From Podospora comata (lineage: Eukaryota; Ascomycota; Sordariomycetes; Sordariales; Podosporaceae), in assembly GCA_017354895.1 (NCBI GenBank), contig CP071494.1:4774001-4838000 (forward strand): 64,000 nt of DNA. Reading direction: 5' to 3'. A program made the translations under genes and the position numbers. Below, in pieces: positions 45,787 to 56,254 of the stretch (positions are counted from its first letter, which is position 1; each line of letters opens with the position of its first letter). The notes under the pieces are model-generated. The model ran no database searches, was not told where the DNA came from, and saw only the letters and a list, made by a program, of their open reading frames with translations.

Positions 45787-46963
45787 ATGGGCAACTTCCT
45801 CAATCGCAAGCCGGTCCCGGCCCCGGATGCGAACCATCACACCCATAGCGACTTGCACTCGGCGTCTTCTCGACCGAGTGTCGGTCAGTGGTTCAAGGCG
45901 ACATGGCTGGATATCTTGACCATGGCTTCCCTTGGCGCCGTTGGTCTGGGTGTAAGGACTCTTCTCTGGGCTCCTGCTGAGCTCCTGACCTTTGGGTCTA
46001 GTTACTGACAGAGGACTCACTCAGGTTTATCACGCGAAACCAGCCCCGACCCGTTCGTTCCCCGTCACGTTTGCCGACGGCGAGATCGTCTACCCCGAGT
46101 TCGGCTACCCTCTTCGCAAGGAAATCATTCCGATCTGGCTCGCTGCGTTTCTGGCTTCTGTCATTCCCATTGTCATCATGCTGGTCATGCAGATCCGAAT
46201 CCGATCGTTTTGGGACTTCAACAACGCAGTCATTGGCTTGCTGTACAGCCTAATCACCGCCGCCGTGTTCCAAGTCTTCATCAAGTGGCTCATAGGTGGC
46301 CTTCGCCCTCACTTCCTTGCCGTTTGCCAACCGGATTTGTCTCTGGCTTCTAATGCGGCCGGCGTCCAGGGAGCTGGGTACAATGGACGGGGATACACAG
46401 GCATCTACTATACCAAGCAAATCTGCACCGGCGATGAAGATGAGATCAACGACTCGCTGGAAAGTATGCCCAGCGGGCACACCACTGCCGCCTTTGCAGG
46501 CCTGATTTTTCTCAGTCTCTACCTGAACGGCAAGCTGAAAGTATTCTCGGATTATCACCCTGCCATGTGGAAGCTGGTCGTTCTGTACGCACCTGTCCTC
46601 GGGGCCTGCTTGATCGGAGGCGCGCTTACTATTGATGAGTACCACAACTGGTACGACGTTTTCGCCGGCGCTGTTATTGGAACTGTTTTTGCGTTCAGCG
46701 CTTACCGGATGACGTATGCCTCGATTTGGGACTGGAGGTGGAACCACGTCCCGTTGAACCGCACAACGTCTTTTACCTTTGGACATGGCGGCCAGCAATA
46801 CTTGGACGTGGGAACCTTTACGAGACGGGGCGCTTGGGGAGAGAAGCACGGGCTGACTGGTCATCATAATGGGACGGCTGCTCACCACCATGCGGCTCCT
46901 ATCGGGGCGACTACTGGAACGAATATTCCTCAGAACGGTGTCCATGGCGACAATATGGTATAG
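45787..46963 (+). CDS. PAP2-type lipid phosphate phosphatase (Dpp1/Lpp1-like)
   Basis: A 367-residue integral membrane enzyme. Exon 1 is 45787-45951 and exon 2 is 46025-46963; the intron falls between codons (GLG/VYHAKPA). PAP2 enzymes remove phosphate from diacylglycerol pyrophosphate, phosphatidate or lysophosphatidate. The three catalytic motifs are visible: KWLIGGLRP (KX6RP), SMPSGHTTAAFAG (PSGH) and IDEYHNWYDVFAGAVIG, the SRXXXXXHXXXD-like site with Ser-Arg replaced by Asp-Glu (IDEYHNWYD). The catalytic His and Asp are kept; the Arg is not in its usual place. Six membrane segments are predicted, with a conserved WLAAFLASVIPIVIMLV segment. The C-terminal 70 residues are His/Gly-rich. It probably acts at the vacuole or ER membrane. 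Confidence 0.9.
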
Positions 46964-47286
46964 TGAGCAATGATAGGTATGGAATCGTGTTGCAGGGTTA
47001 TGCGGAGCGGGAAACAAAGCCGGGAGGGTGAGGTAGTATAACCCCAAAGCAGGATGGAATTGGAATGGAAGCTTGCGGTCAAGGGTGGAGACCATGGGAA
47101 TTATTGCCGAGAGGCGCAACCCCTCCTTTCATGTCACGATGAGTTGCTTTCTTATTGACTGATCTTTGATTTGAGATCATTTGATACCACAAAAAATTGC
47201 AATTATCTCTCTTACCCAAGAAACCAAAATATCCTTATTGAAAGTCATTAATCAGCCACGTAGAACAGTCACCACTTAACCTCACT

Positions 47287-48164
47287 ATGCCGTTCCCATA
47301 CAAGACGGTGCTCATCACAGGAGCAACATCAGGCATCGGTCTTGCACTGGCCGAGCGCATGATATCCGCGGGCATTTTTGTCATTGCAATTGGCCGTCGC
47401 AAAGATCGTCTTGGAGCCCTGGTTGAGAAACATGGCAGCGAGAAAGTCGCTGCTGAGCCATTTGATGTGTCGGACTTGGACGCCATGCCCGCGTGGGTTG
47501 AGCAGTAAGCTACATCAATCCCTTCGTGTTAGCCTATTCGTTGACCGTGATCTTTTTTAGGATCACATCCAAGTACCCCCGTCTCGACTCCATCATTCTC
47601 AACGCCGGCTTCCAGCGGTCCCTCGACTTCACGTCCCCGTCCACCATCTCCTTGTCGTCCGTCTCAGCAGAGCTCACCACCAATTATCTCTCCCCCCTCC
47701 ACATGGTCTCCCTTTTTCTCCCGCACCTGATCTCGCTCGCCCAATCCCCGACGTCCATTGTTCTTGTCTCCTCAGGTCTCGCTGTCCTCCCCTTGCCCCG
47801 ATGCGCAAATTACTCCGCCACCAAAGCCGCCGTGCACAGTCTGGCTTGGTCACTCCGGTGCCAGCTTTCCGGTCCGGAATCACCTCATACCCACCACATC
47901 AAGGTAATTGAGATCATGCCGCCGGCCGTGCAGACAGAGTTGCATCCCCAGCAAAAGGACTTGGTAGAGGCGGGGCAGGATCAGCCCGGGATTGAGCTGG
48001 AGAGGTATATCGAGGAGACGTGGGTGGACTTGGTGGGGGAGGAGGAAAAAGAGGAGATTGTGCACAGTATGTTGAGGGAGAGGTTGGAGGCGGTAGAGGG
48101 GCCGAGGAAGGGGGCGTGGGAAGGGTTTGTGAGGGCTATGAGGGGGGCTGGGTTGAGGTTTTGA
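47287..48164 (+). CDS. Short-chain dehydrogenase/reductase (DltE-like)
   Basis: A 273-residue classical SDR. Exon 1 is 47287-47504 and exon 2 is 47561-48164. The intron (GTAAGC...TTTTTTAG) splits a Gln codon. The NAD(P)-binding motif TGATSGIG (residues 11-18), DVSDLDAM, the LNAG structural motif (SIILNAGFQ), the catalytic Ser in VLVSSGLAVLP and YSATKAA (catalytic Tyr and Lys) are all present. Post-motif IEIMPPAVQTELHP is typical of the DltE-type group. The C-terminal 60 residues are charged (VGEEEKEEIVHSMLRERLE). The substrate cannot be told. The stop codon lies 13 bases from that of the convergent HET gene. Confidence 0.92.
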
Positions 48165-48177
48165 GGTTGTGGGACAT

Positions 48178-50235
48178 TTAGTCGTCCAAGTCGCAATGGT
48201 CATCATCATCCTCCATCTCCTCCATGTATTTCCATTCTACTTCGTCTGGGTGGTCGTTTTCCAGTAGCTCCTTTTCCACCAATGAGATTTCCAGCTGGAT
48301 GTGTTTGGAGATTGTTAACTCATCTGCTGTTGCCCGCCTTAACCAACAGTTTGCCGCCGTGTCTTGCGCGGGATCATCGCTGAACGGTTGGCCTTCTAGT
48401 CTTGGAGGGCTGTTGGGAGAGAGGGGTGTTGGTTTAGCCGTCACTTGCACCAGCAAGTTGTCTCCGAACGGCGCCGTATGAGGATAATCGACCTCAGAGT
48501 CCAAGTCAAAGCCTGTATGAATATCTTTGTTCAAGAACTTGAGAAGATGTTCTGGTCCCGGTGCATCTCCGTCAATACTACTTCCCGGTTTTGGTCCATT
48601 ACTTTGGTTCAAAATATCCACCCACCGCTCTGGTCGAGGAAGTTTCCTGTCAACGAGCCAGATACCGAAGCGGGGGAATGGCGGACAAAAATAGACCACC
48701 AACAGGTAGAAGATGGGCGAAGAACTGGTCCCGGTGACACCCAGAATTTGAATGTATAACGTCCCGTTGGTCATTAAAGCTCCTCCGTCTTTGAGCATGA
48801 TGGTCCCGAAATAGTCCATGTCTGCGAAACCCAGGAGTCCTGCATCGGAGCTGCTGGAAATGGCCCTAGGTGCCACAAAAGACCACTGTTGGTGACCGTC
48901 TTTATCTGGCCTGTATCCGAACGATTTCCGCAAGAGCAAGGATGCCAAGCGCGAGCTTTTGGCGTGAACCGTAAGTAGAGTGGTTGATGCATTGATAAGG
49001 GCCGAGGGCTTGGGGTGAGTGAGGGTAATACTATGCCGGCCCAAGCTTTGCCATTTCCCTCTGAGCAATCTGGTGGTGTCCATGAACTCCTGCCACGAAT
49101 ATAGGGATCCAGTTCTCAGTACCTCGTAGACGGGATGTCCAATGCCGGTGGCGGCCAAGGGCAAGATCATCGGGTCGTCTGGCTCGCTAGTCCGCGCGCA
49201 GTTTAATTTGATCGCGTAGAGAGCCGGGGTCCGTGAATTCGAAAGCCGCTGCTGATATTTTGAACCTTCGTCTTTAAATCGTTGAAAGAGTTCAACTTTG
49301 AGGCTGATGCCGCCATTGGAGATGCCGACATTCCTGGGCCCTTTATCAAAACGAATTACTGCTAGCCCGTTGGATTCAGAAAATGCTTCGGGAGATTCTG
49401 CAAACAAGCTCTCCCGTACCATCCACTCAGGATATCGGCCTCGTCCCCCCATGCGTTCAGCATATGAGCGTGCATTGGTGGAGAATACTGACCCTTTTCG
49501 GGTAGTCCAGAGAAGCACCGTTTCATCGTTGAACAGACGTATCAGCTCGTGCTGGAGGCGAATAAACGCATTCTTGCCTTCACCATAGAGGAGAGGCATG
49601 TGAACGCCTAGGAGACCCATCATACTGTAAGCCCTGTCCTCGATCTTTGTTGTCTGGCGTTTAGAAGCCCACGAGAGCTCTGTTGCTATGGAACACGACC
49701 TAAAATTCTGGATATCCTTTTGTTTGATCGTGGTTGCATATGCTACTGCAAGTGTGCACGTTTCCCTGGAGCCAACGATGTTCCAGTCTGAGTCGACAAA
49801 AGCCAAGAATGACGGAGCAAGCAGCTCCTGTTGAGTCCATCCCCTCGTGAACCAGCGACTTTGGACCACCTCGGAATTGCGAGGCCGTGACTTTCCATCA
49901 CTGCAATAATGTGGAGGGACATCCTCCAGAAAGGCGTAACAGATCTGAGCCTCTTCATACCAGCGGAACATGGAGTTGATGGCCTCTCCAAATTCATAGC
50001 TGTCGGCCTTGTTGATGCAACACGTGTCGATCCAGACGTACTGCCATCCCTGGGATCGTGCGAGTTTGCAACAGTTCTTGACCTTTTGCCAGCCCTTGAG
50101 CGATGTTCGCGCAGAGCTCGAGATGTCATTGAAGGTGACCTCCTGCTCTCCCCATGTGTGTGATAGAATAGCATATTGGGGCATGTTGTTGAGGAACTGC
50201 TCAAGTTTGAGGGTTGTAGTGTTGAGAAGTCTCAT
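48178..50235 (-). CDS. HET-domain heterokaryon-incompatibility protein, intact
   Basis: A single-exon protein of 685 residues. The N-terminal HET domain covers about residues 15-170, with YAILSHTWGEQEVTFNDI, KNCCKLARSQGWQYVWIDTC, CINKADSYEFGEAINSMFRW and WFTRGWTQQELLAPSFLAFV. These are the three blocks of the family (PF06985) in usual order. TTKIEDRAYSMMGLLGVHMP and LLYGEGKNAFIRLQHELIR follow, as in the HET-D/HET-E subgroup. The rest has no recognisable repeats (no WD40 or NACHT) and ends in an acidic tail. Such proteins trigger cell death on fusion of incompatible strains or act in immune-like sensing; the partner cannot be read from sequence. The frame has no interruption. Confidence 0.93.
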   Translation of the reverse strand: MRLLNTTTLKLEQFLNNMPQYAILSHTWGEQEVTFNDISSSARTSLKGWQKVKNCCKLARSQGWQYVWIDTCCINKADSYEFGEAINSMFRWYEEAQICYAFLEDVPPHYCSDGKSRPRNSEVVQSRWFTRGWTQQELLAPSFLAFVDSDWNIVGSRETCTLAVAYATTIKQKDIQNFRSCSIATELSWASKRQTTKIEDRAYSMMGLLGVHMPLLYGEGKNAFIRLQHELIRLFNDETVLLWTTRKGSVFSTNARSYAERMGGRGRYPEWMVRESLFAESPEAFSESNGLAVIRFDKGPRNVGISNGGISLKVELFQRFKDEGSKYQQRLSNSRTPALYAIKLNCARTSEPDDPMILPLAATGIGHPVYEVLRTGSLYSWQEFMDTTRLLRGKWQSLGRHSITLTHPKPSALINASTTLLTVHAKSSRLASLLLRKSFGYRPDKDGHQQWSFVAPRAISSSSDAGLLGFADMDYFGTIMLKDGGALMTNGTLYIQILGVTGTSSSPIFYLLVVYFCPPFPRFGIWLVDRKLPRPERWVDILNQSNGPKPGSSIDGDAPGPEHLLKFLNKDIHTGFDLDSEVDYPHTAPFGDNLLVQVTAKPTPLSPNSPPRLEGQPFSDDPAQDTAANCWLRRATADELTISKHIQLEISLVEKELLENDHPDEVEWKYMEEMEDDDDHCDLDD

Positions 50236-50970
50236 TTTGGGGAGTCACCACTGGTTCAATAGCAGGAGGGACACAAAGATGAAAAGAAAACGAAAAAGGC
50301 AAAGAAAAAAGAGGAATAGTGTTATGGAAAGTAAACACACGCCCAAGACAGAAACTGGAGATAGAAGTAGTCCCGAACCAAGAAGCTAAGCGCTGAGGCT
50401 GAACAAAACCAGTGCGGCACGCAGCACAGTCACCGCCTGTCCCAAGCCACAACTCATCACGACGACTCATAGACAGGCAAGTTGGCGGCGTGGGTTGGAG
50501 TTGCTGCCCGCCAATGAGAGCTGCTCTGGCAGCCACGAATTTCCTAGCAACAAGCGAGCAGCCATGCAACCCAAACAACTTTTTGTCGACCTCTTCGACG
50601 TGCTTTCGGTGCCTGCATATCTTCATAGCGAGGACATGACATGTGTTTGATCAACAGTTCCTGACGCCATCCTGCCCCTCGACGTCGGTATGCCCCATCC
50701 CGTGGATTTTCCCGTTGCTTGTCGGGCGGCTCCCGTGGGACAGGGAACGGGGAAATCCTTCTCATCCGCGAAGCTTCTTTAAACTTCAAATACCCCTGAA
50801 TAAAACCGCCAAGGCACTACACATCCATCATGGAGCCGGTAACTGGCCTACTGTTTCGCTACCGAGATTGGCAGCGACTCAACCACCCCCACAGGGCTGA
50901 TGATCAAAAGCCAGGCCAACAAATTCTCATCGCGTCGAATGCTTTTCGTCTTTTTCACGCAAACATCTAG
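50236..50970. other. Divergent spacer between HET and kelch-like genes
   Basis: No supported gene. A stretch of A/G-rich sequence (50270-50330) follows the HET start region on the plus strand. This spacer must hold promoters for both neighbours. Confidence 0.45.
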
Positions 50971-52941
50971 ATGGAAAAGACCAGCACGATGGCGCCACAC
51001 CGACTGACCAGCGCTCTCCTGACATCATTGTTGGCCACAATCCTAACCGCCGGGACCACGGACGCTGCCCTTCTCGACGTTCCTTCACCAAAGAACTATG
51101 TCAGACGGACCCTCGCCCGCGCTACCGTACTAAACAATCACGTTTACATTGAAGGCGGCCAAATCACTCAGTACGAGGACGGCTTCAGCTCCATTCGTGG
51201 CCGAGTGGAGAACCAGGTCAACTCCACCCTCTCAATTCCCCTGAACGAATCGTGGAAGTCTGAATCAGTCACCATCAAAGCAACCCCGAAACCTTTTGAA
51301 AGTCTGGCTAGGAACAGATGGTACTTGTGGACCGACACAAAGAATGGGGTATTCTATGCTTGGGGTGGCTACTGGCCGTTTGGGCTCGAGATGGTGACGG
51401 ATGAAGTCTACAAGTTCACCGCTGACACCCGAGGAGGAGGTGAATGGGGCGTGGAAACGCTTCCTAATGGGGTGCGCTTGGATCAAATCAGCCCGGGCGA
51501 AGCTGGGGCTGTCACCAGCACCGGCACAATGGGGATCGTCATTGGCGGACAAGCCACTCCTTGGACGCAGTTGGGAAGGGATAACACTCGCCAGCTGTCT
51601 GGGATGATAACTTTCGACTTTGAAAGCAAGGCGCTCATGAATGGTACTCAAAAGTTTAGTCCATTTGGGGACACGCCAGTTGTCGGAGCGTCTGCCGAGT
51701 TTATTTCTGGGGTTGGGGAGAATGGGATTGTCGTAGTCATGGGAGGACACGTGGGACGAACTGACAAGGAGGTACCACTTGGGGAGATGGACTTTTTCGA
51801 CATGAGAAATGTCACATTTTTCGATCCCGTGACGAAAGAAACCTGGTCGCAAGTTACCACTGGAGATATTCCTCCTTCACCGAGAATCGGATTTTGCACA
51901 GCAGCATTCAGCAGCAAGGAAGGGGGCCACGAGATGTAAGTTACATGATAGCTCTCCTGAATAACTGGATTCGAATTGCTGACGAGACAGTTTCATCTTT
52001 GGTGGCTCAAATGAGCGGGACTACTTGGTGTACGAAGACGCTTACGTTCTCAGCCTGCCCGGATTTGTCTGGACAAAACTCCCAACACCACCAGGCGGCC
52101 GGAGAGCTTACCACACATGCGTCGCGGTCGGCAACCGACAAGTCTTGAGCGTCGGCGGTCGCGCCAGAGAGGATGAAATAAAAATCCGAGATGCGATCCC
52201 TCAGGGGCTCCTTCTGTTCGATATGACAGCGATCGAATGGAAGCTCGAATACGATTCCAACGCCGCCGCCTATGAATCAGCAAACGTCATCAAGGACTGG
52301 TATGAGAAGCGGTAAAGAATATCTCTTCATCTACATAATTCATGATGGCCAGTTGCTAACTCAGAATCAGAACTTCTTCTGATGTTCAATGGTCTTCCGA
52401 AGGCGTCGAGCAGCTCTTTGCAAGATCTGCCGAGACCTTATTCACCAGTGGAGACTCGCCAGACTCCCAGTCAGGCCCAAATACAGATTCCCCGTCGGGC
52501 CCAGCAACAACCACGATGCCAGATATATCAGCACCTGCCGGCTTGAGTACGGGAGCAATGGTGGGAATAATACTAGCGGCTGTGATCTGTCTGGCCGCCA
52601 TTGTTGGTGGTTGGCTTTTCTGGCGTCGACGACGAGCTGGTAGACACGACGCGCTCACTGAAACAGATGACCTGGGCGAGCTGGGAGTGGACGGAGCTGT
52701 TGATTGCAAGGAGCTGGCCTCGGAGTCACATGTGCGAGAGATGCCCTCTGATGCCCAGGTTGAGGAGCTGCCTACCAAATTTCAGGACACAAAGGTACCT
52801 GTTGCCCATTATTACGAGGTCGATGGGGGCCATGATTATGCGGAGCTGCCAACCTACCACCGGCCAAGGCCCAGGGCATCGCAAAACACGCTGCCGCCGG
52901 TTGAGTTGGATGCGGGCTATACAGGGAGGGAGCTGATGTAA
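50971..52941 (+). CDS. Membrane-anchored kelch/beta-propeller surface protein
   Basis: A 618-residue type I membrane protein. Exons are 50971-51935, 51991-52311 and 52371-52941, with junctions GGHEM-I/FIFGG and EKR/TSSDV. The signal peptide (SALLTSLLATILTAGTTDAA) is followed by kelch-type blades: ATVLNNHVYIEGGQITQYE, GVFYAWGGYWPFG, TGTMGIVIGGQATPW, NGIVVVMGGHVGR, FIFGGSNERDYLVYEDAYVL and VAVGNRQVLSVGGRAREDE. After a Ser/Pro-rich stalk comes a membrane helix (GAMVGIILAAVICLAAIVGG), the stop-transfer WRRRRAGR, and a roughly 90-residue tail containing EELPTKF and YAELPTYHRPRPR. Starts at 50971 or 50989 (MAPHRLTS) are both possible. Function is unknown; related fungal genes are common cell-surface proteins. 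Confidence 0.85.
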
Positions 52942-53157
52942 TAGAGCAGATGAGCGAGGTCATTGTACATATTGTTTTGATCAATAAACCCGGTTGCTCC
53001 GAGACTCAGGGGACACCGAGAACAAAGTGATATCACAGCAATCCGGAATCTCAGTAGCGAATCGCTAGGTAGACTGCATTTGTTCACTTCAGTCATCTAA
53101 CCTCTATCCCCCATACCTCGGTCTTCCTGCTTCGTTAGGTACATGCCCGATCACAAT

Positions 53158-54307
53158 CTACATGACATCGCCAGGAATCTTTTGCAGCCCTTTTCTACTT
53201 GTCAGCAAGCATAATCTTCACCAGCATCTCCCAGCGAGGCAAACTTACATCCATCAACATTCTCTGGAACATTCTGTGGCTGAGTGCACCTCATCGCCTC
53301 CTCAGACGATTGGGTCTTGAGCTCCTTGCAAACCGCATTGGAACAACGGGCATCGAGCGCGCGCTGCAGAGAGTCTCCCTTCCAGCCAAAGACGTAATCG
53401 CCGTGTTGGGAGTACCCAAGCCTGTGGGGCAAGTGGTCAGTCACGGTTGGCCCGGCAACAAATCAGGGGGCTAGTTAACAAGAGAGGTCACCTACCCGTC
53501 ACCAGTGCTCCACACAAACGGCTGCGACCCATCCTCGGGCCAGAGGCTTTTGTCATTGAACGCCTGGGTATCCCACATGACCTCGTACATCAACTGCGGC
53601 AGTCTAACCGGGTGCGAGCTCGGGCAGGGGCCGGTGCTCTCGAACGATCCAGTCTGGGGGTACGCCACGTGGCTCTTGTGGTCAGGCGCGTCGAGATTCT
53701 TGCCGTCCCAGCAGGTGGGGAACGTGATGGTGGTTCTGATGCCGCCGTCGCAGAACTTATTGGGGAGGGTGGTGCTGTCGCTTCCTGTGCAGGGGGCTCC
53801 GCCGCGGTCGTACCCAGCGCCGAGGCAGCGGTGGCAGAGCTGCTTTTGCATGCCCCTGTTCTGGCGGAGGCCGGCGTCGCCGACGAGCATGCGGAAGCCG
53901 GGCTTAAAGGCGGTGACGGTTGTCTTACCGTCGTACGGTGGGATGTAGTAGACTGTCACGCCGCCGTCTGTTCGGAGGCCGACGTTGGGGAACTGCCTCA
54001 CGCGCTTGTAGGTGCCGTTGCGGGCCTTGAAGTAGAGGACGGCGGTCCAGTAGTTGCTAAAGTCCTCGCTAAAGGTGCACGAGGTGCAGGTGGAGTTTTT
54101 GACGAGGTCGAAGCCTTGCTCGAAGGGCATGTGGGCGTTGAAGGAGTTACCACCGACGATTTGATGGACGTGGGGAGACTGTTCCAGGCCTGGGTTGACG
54201 AGGGGGTCGAGGCGGGAGACGACGAGCTGGGAGCAGCCGAAACGTATCATTTGTTGGGCTTGGGCGGCTCCTTGAAGGAGTGCCGCTGCTAGGAGGGTTG
54301 ACTTCAT
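53158..54307 (-). CDS. Secreted DUF1996 protein
   Basis: A 338-residue secreted protein. Exons are 54307-53496, 53421-53249 and 53189-53158; the last short exon ([11 protein letters not shown]-stop) is inferred from the family's usual GWL ending and keeps frame. The signal peptide is [18 protein letters not shown]. Mature landmarks are [33 protein letters not shown] (the conserved His pair), [78 protein letters not shown] and [18 protein letters not shown]. This is the complete DUF1996 core, whose His and Asp residues suggest a metal-binding or hydrolytic site, but no activity is proven. Plus-strand open frames across it (53447-54292) are antisense shadows. Confidence 0.9.
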
Positions 54308-55037
54308 GATCTTGGTCCGTTTCTCCTGCGTTCCTGAGGCGGATGGTGGTAGGAAGAACGATGGAAGTTTCACCAGCAGGAACAACAAAAGATATCAGCC
54401 TCCAAAGACGCTCAACCCGGAAAATCAAATGCAAGAACAGACAACAAGGTAACCTCGTCCTAAATACACAAGATTCCCATTCCCCGGTTGGGGTTAAAGG
54501 ACAAACCACATGGCAAAGTCTTCCGTCTACAGCCGCCCCAATGCCGTCTGCTGATACAAAGGCATGTTCGGATAAGTCCGAGCCTTGATATTTGCGATGC
54601 AAGGGTAATCTACGACTCTTGCTTGGGAGGATCGGCAGATGAAGAGCCTTGTACTATGGTGCGTGTGTTTTGTTGGGGTAAGTCTTGGAGAAGGAAAAGG
54701 GGGCAAGTTTCCCCTCTTTGCTGATCCCGCCTTGGTAATAAGCCAGCCGCAGGTTGCTAATATGGCAGAATAGGAGGGTAAATAACAGTGATAGTCCACG
54801 CTCTCAATACGATATGTTGCACATGAGCTACATTTGCCTGCCACATTCTAGAATTGTTGCCATGTGGCTAATCTGCATCTCCGATACGACCAGGATAGCG
54901 TTCGGCCTATAAGGGACGGGAACAGAGAGACATGATTTAAATCGATTGCCAGGCACACCCTCTTTTGCATGTGGTTTTAGTGTTCGTGTTGACCTTCCTG
55001 ATCGACCTATACCCTTACTCAGACGTCACAACATTTT
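54308..55037. other. Divergent spacer
   Basis: No supported gene between the DUF1996 start and the next start. Short overlapping frames at 54340-54840 lack motifs. Confidence 0.45.
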
Positions 55038-56126
55038 ATGTCTTTCACGATGAGATACCTTGCCGTTGTGCTGTCCGCTGCCGCAGGCGTGCAAGCAGCC
55101 AGACAATGCTCAACCACCACAGGGTACACCCACCGGGTACTCGATGCCCGTTACGATGGCCCAGATGTCGATAAGCCAGGCAGCGACCTTGCAACCATCT
55201 CGGTCAGTCTCAGCAGCAGCACAACACCTCTTTACGAGTGTGTAGCGCAATGGCCAGAATCATGGAAAGGTTTCCACAATGTCACGGAGAAGCTGATTTG
55301 GAGCGATTGCATCTGGACTGGTGCTGGTAGTGGGGCGGACAAGTCGGTGGCTTTTGCGGTGGATTGGAATAAGAAGGTGGTGTATCTGGCTCATGTGTTT
55401 GCCTGCAGTGATCGTGAGGGGTTAGTCCATTTTCTCGATTCTCGTTTTCTCTCAGTGCTTGGAACTGACGGCTTTCGTCTAAAACCAGGACCGACGGCCT
55501 AGCGACTGGAACGCTCCCTCTTTCCGAGCTTGACTGTGATTACACTGAAGAGGGCAGCGCCTATTGCATTCCCAAGGCGACATCTTCAGGCGCTCGCCCT
55601 GACCTCAGAATAAGCACTGTACTTGCTCCCACGGCCCCAGACGCCAACACCGCCTCCTGCTCTGAGATCTCTGAGCAATACCAGTCATGGACACTGGAGA
55701 ACTGGCACAGACAGTTTGTCCTCACTCCTGGCAGCTTTGAGCCCAAGGCCGGAACCGATACTGGACCAAGCTTCACTCTCAAGAGCTTGGGCGTGAATGG
55801 CGTGACGTTCACTTGCGCCCCTACATCTGCCCCGGTTGGTCCCTTTCAGGGGGAGTGCAAGTCGGATGTCACCAAGGCAGCCGCGACTTTCACTTTCGAC
55901 CCCAAACTCAACATTTTGACTGTCAAGCAAAAGTGGGATTGTGGGGATTCGTAAGTTTTCCAGATGAAGACGAGTTTTTTGCTCAAGGGCTAACCTCATC
56001 AATGGCAGTGCCGCGCTGGAGACGGTTGGTGTTGGCTACATGCAGGGTACTTGTGACAGGGGCTTCAACAGTGATGTCTTTACTTGCTCGTCCGAGCCAG
56101 TCCTGATTGGAACTGAGGCGTTATAA
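55038..56126 (+). CDS. Secreted protein of unknown function, cysteine-containing
   Basis: A 320-residue protein. Exons are 55038-55420, 55489-55950 and 56009-56126, with GTTAGT and GTAAGT donors and frame-consistent joins (SDREG/TDGLA; DCGDS/AALET). The signal peptide (MRYLAVVLSAAAGVQAA) may start at 55038 or 55050. About ten cysteines recur in the mature part (CSTTTGYTHR, LYECVAQWPESW, WSDCIWTGAG, HVFACSDREG, LDCDYTEEGSAYC, VTFTCAPTS, KWDCGD, GTCDRGF, FTCSS). They probably form disulfides. I do not recognise the family. The pattern suggests a two-lobed beta-rich secreted protein. Confidence 0.7.
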
Positions 56127-56254
56127 AAACTGTGGGAAGACTTGGCGAACGATTGGCTTTTCTGGTTGTTGTTATTCACGCATTTAAATATCCGAGAAAG
56201 GGAACCCTTTATCCTGGTGTATGAATCTGTGACTCCATGACCACAATCGATTTA

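Noticed and set aside
53447-54292. 281-codon plus-strand frame
   Set aside because: Antisense shadow of DUF1996, caused by GC-rich third positions.
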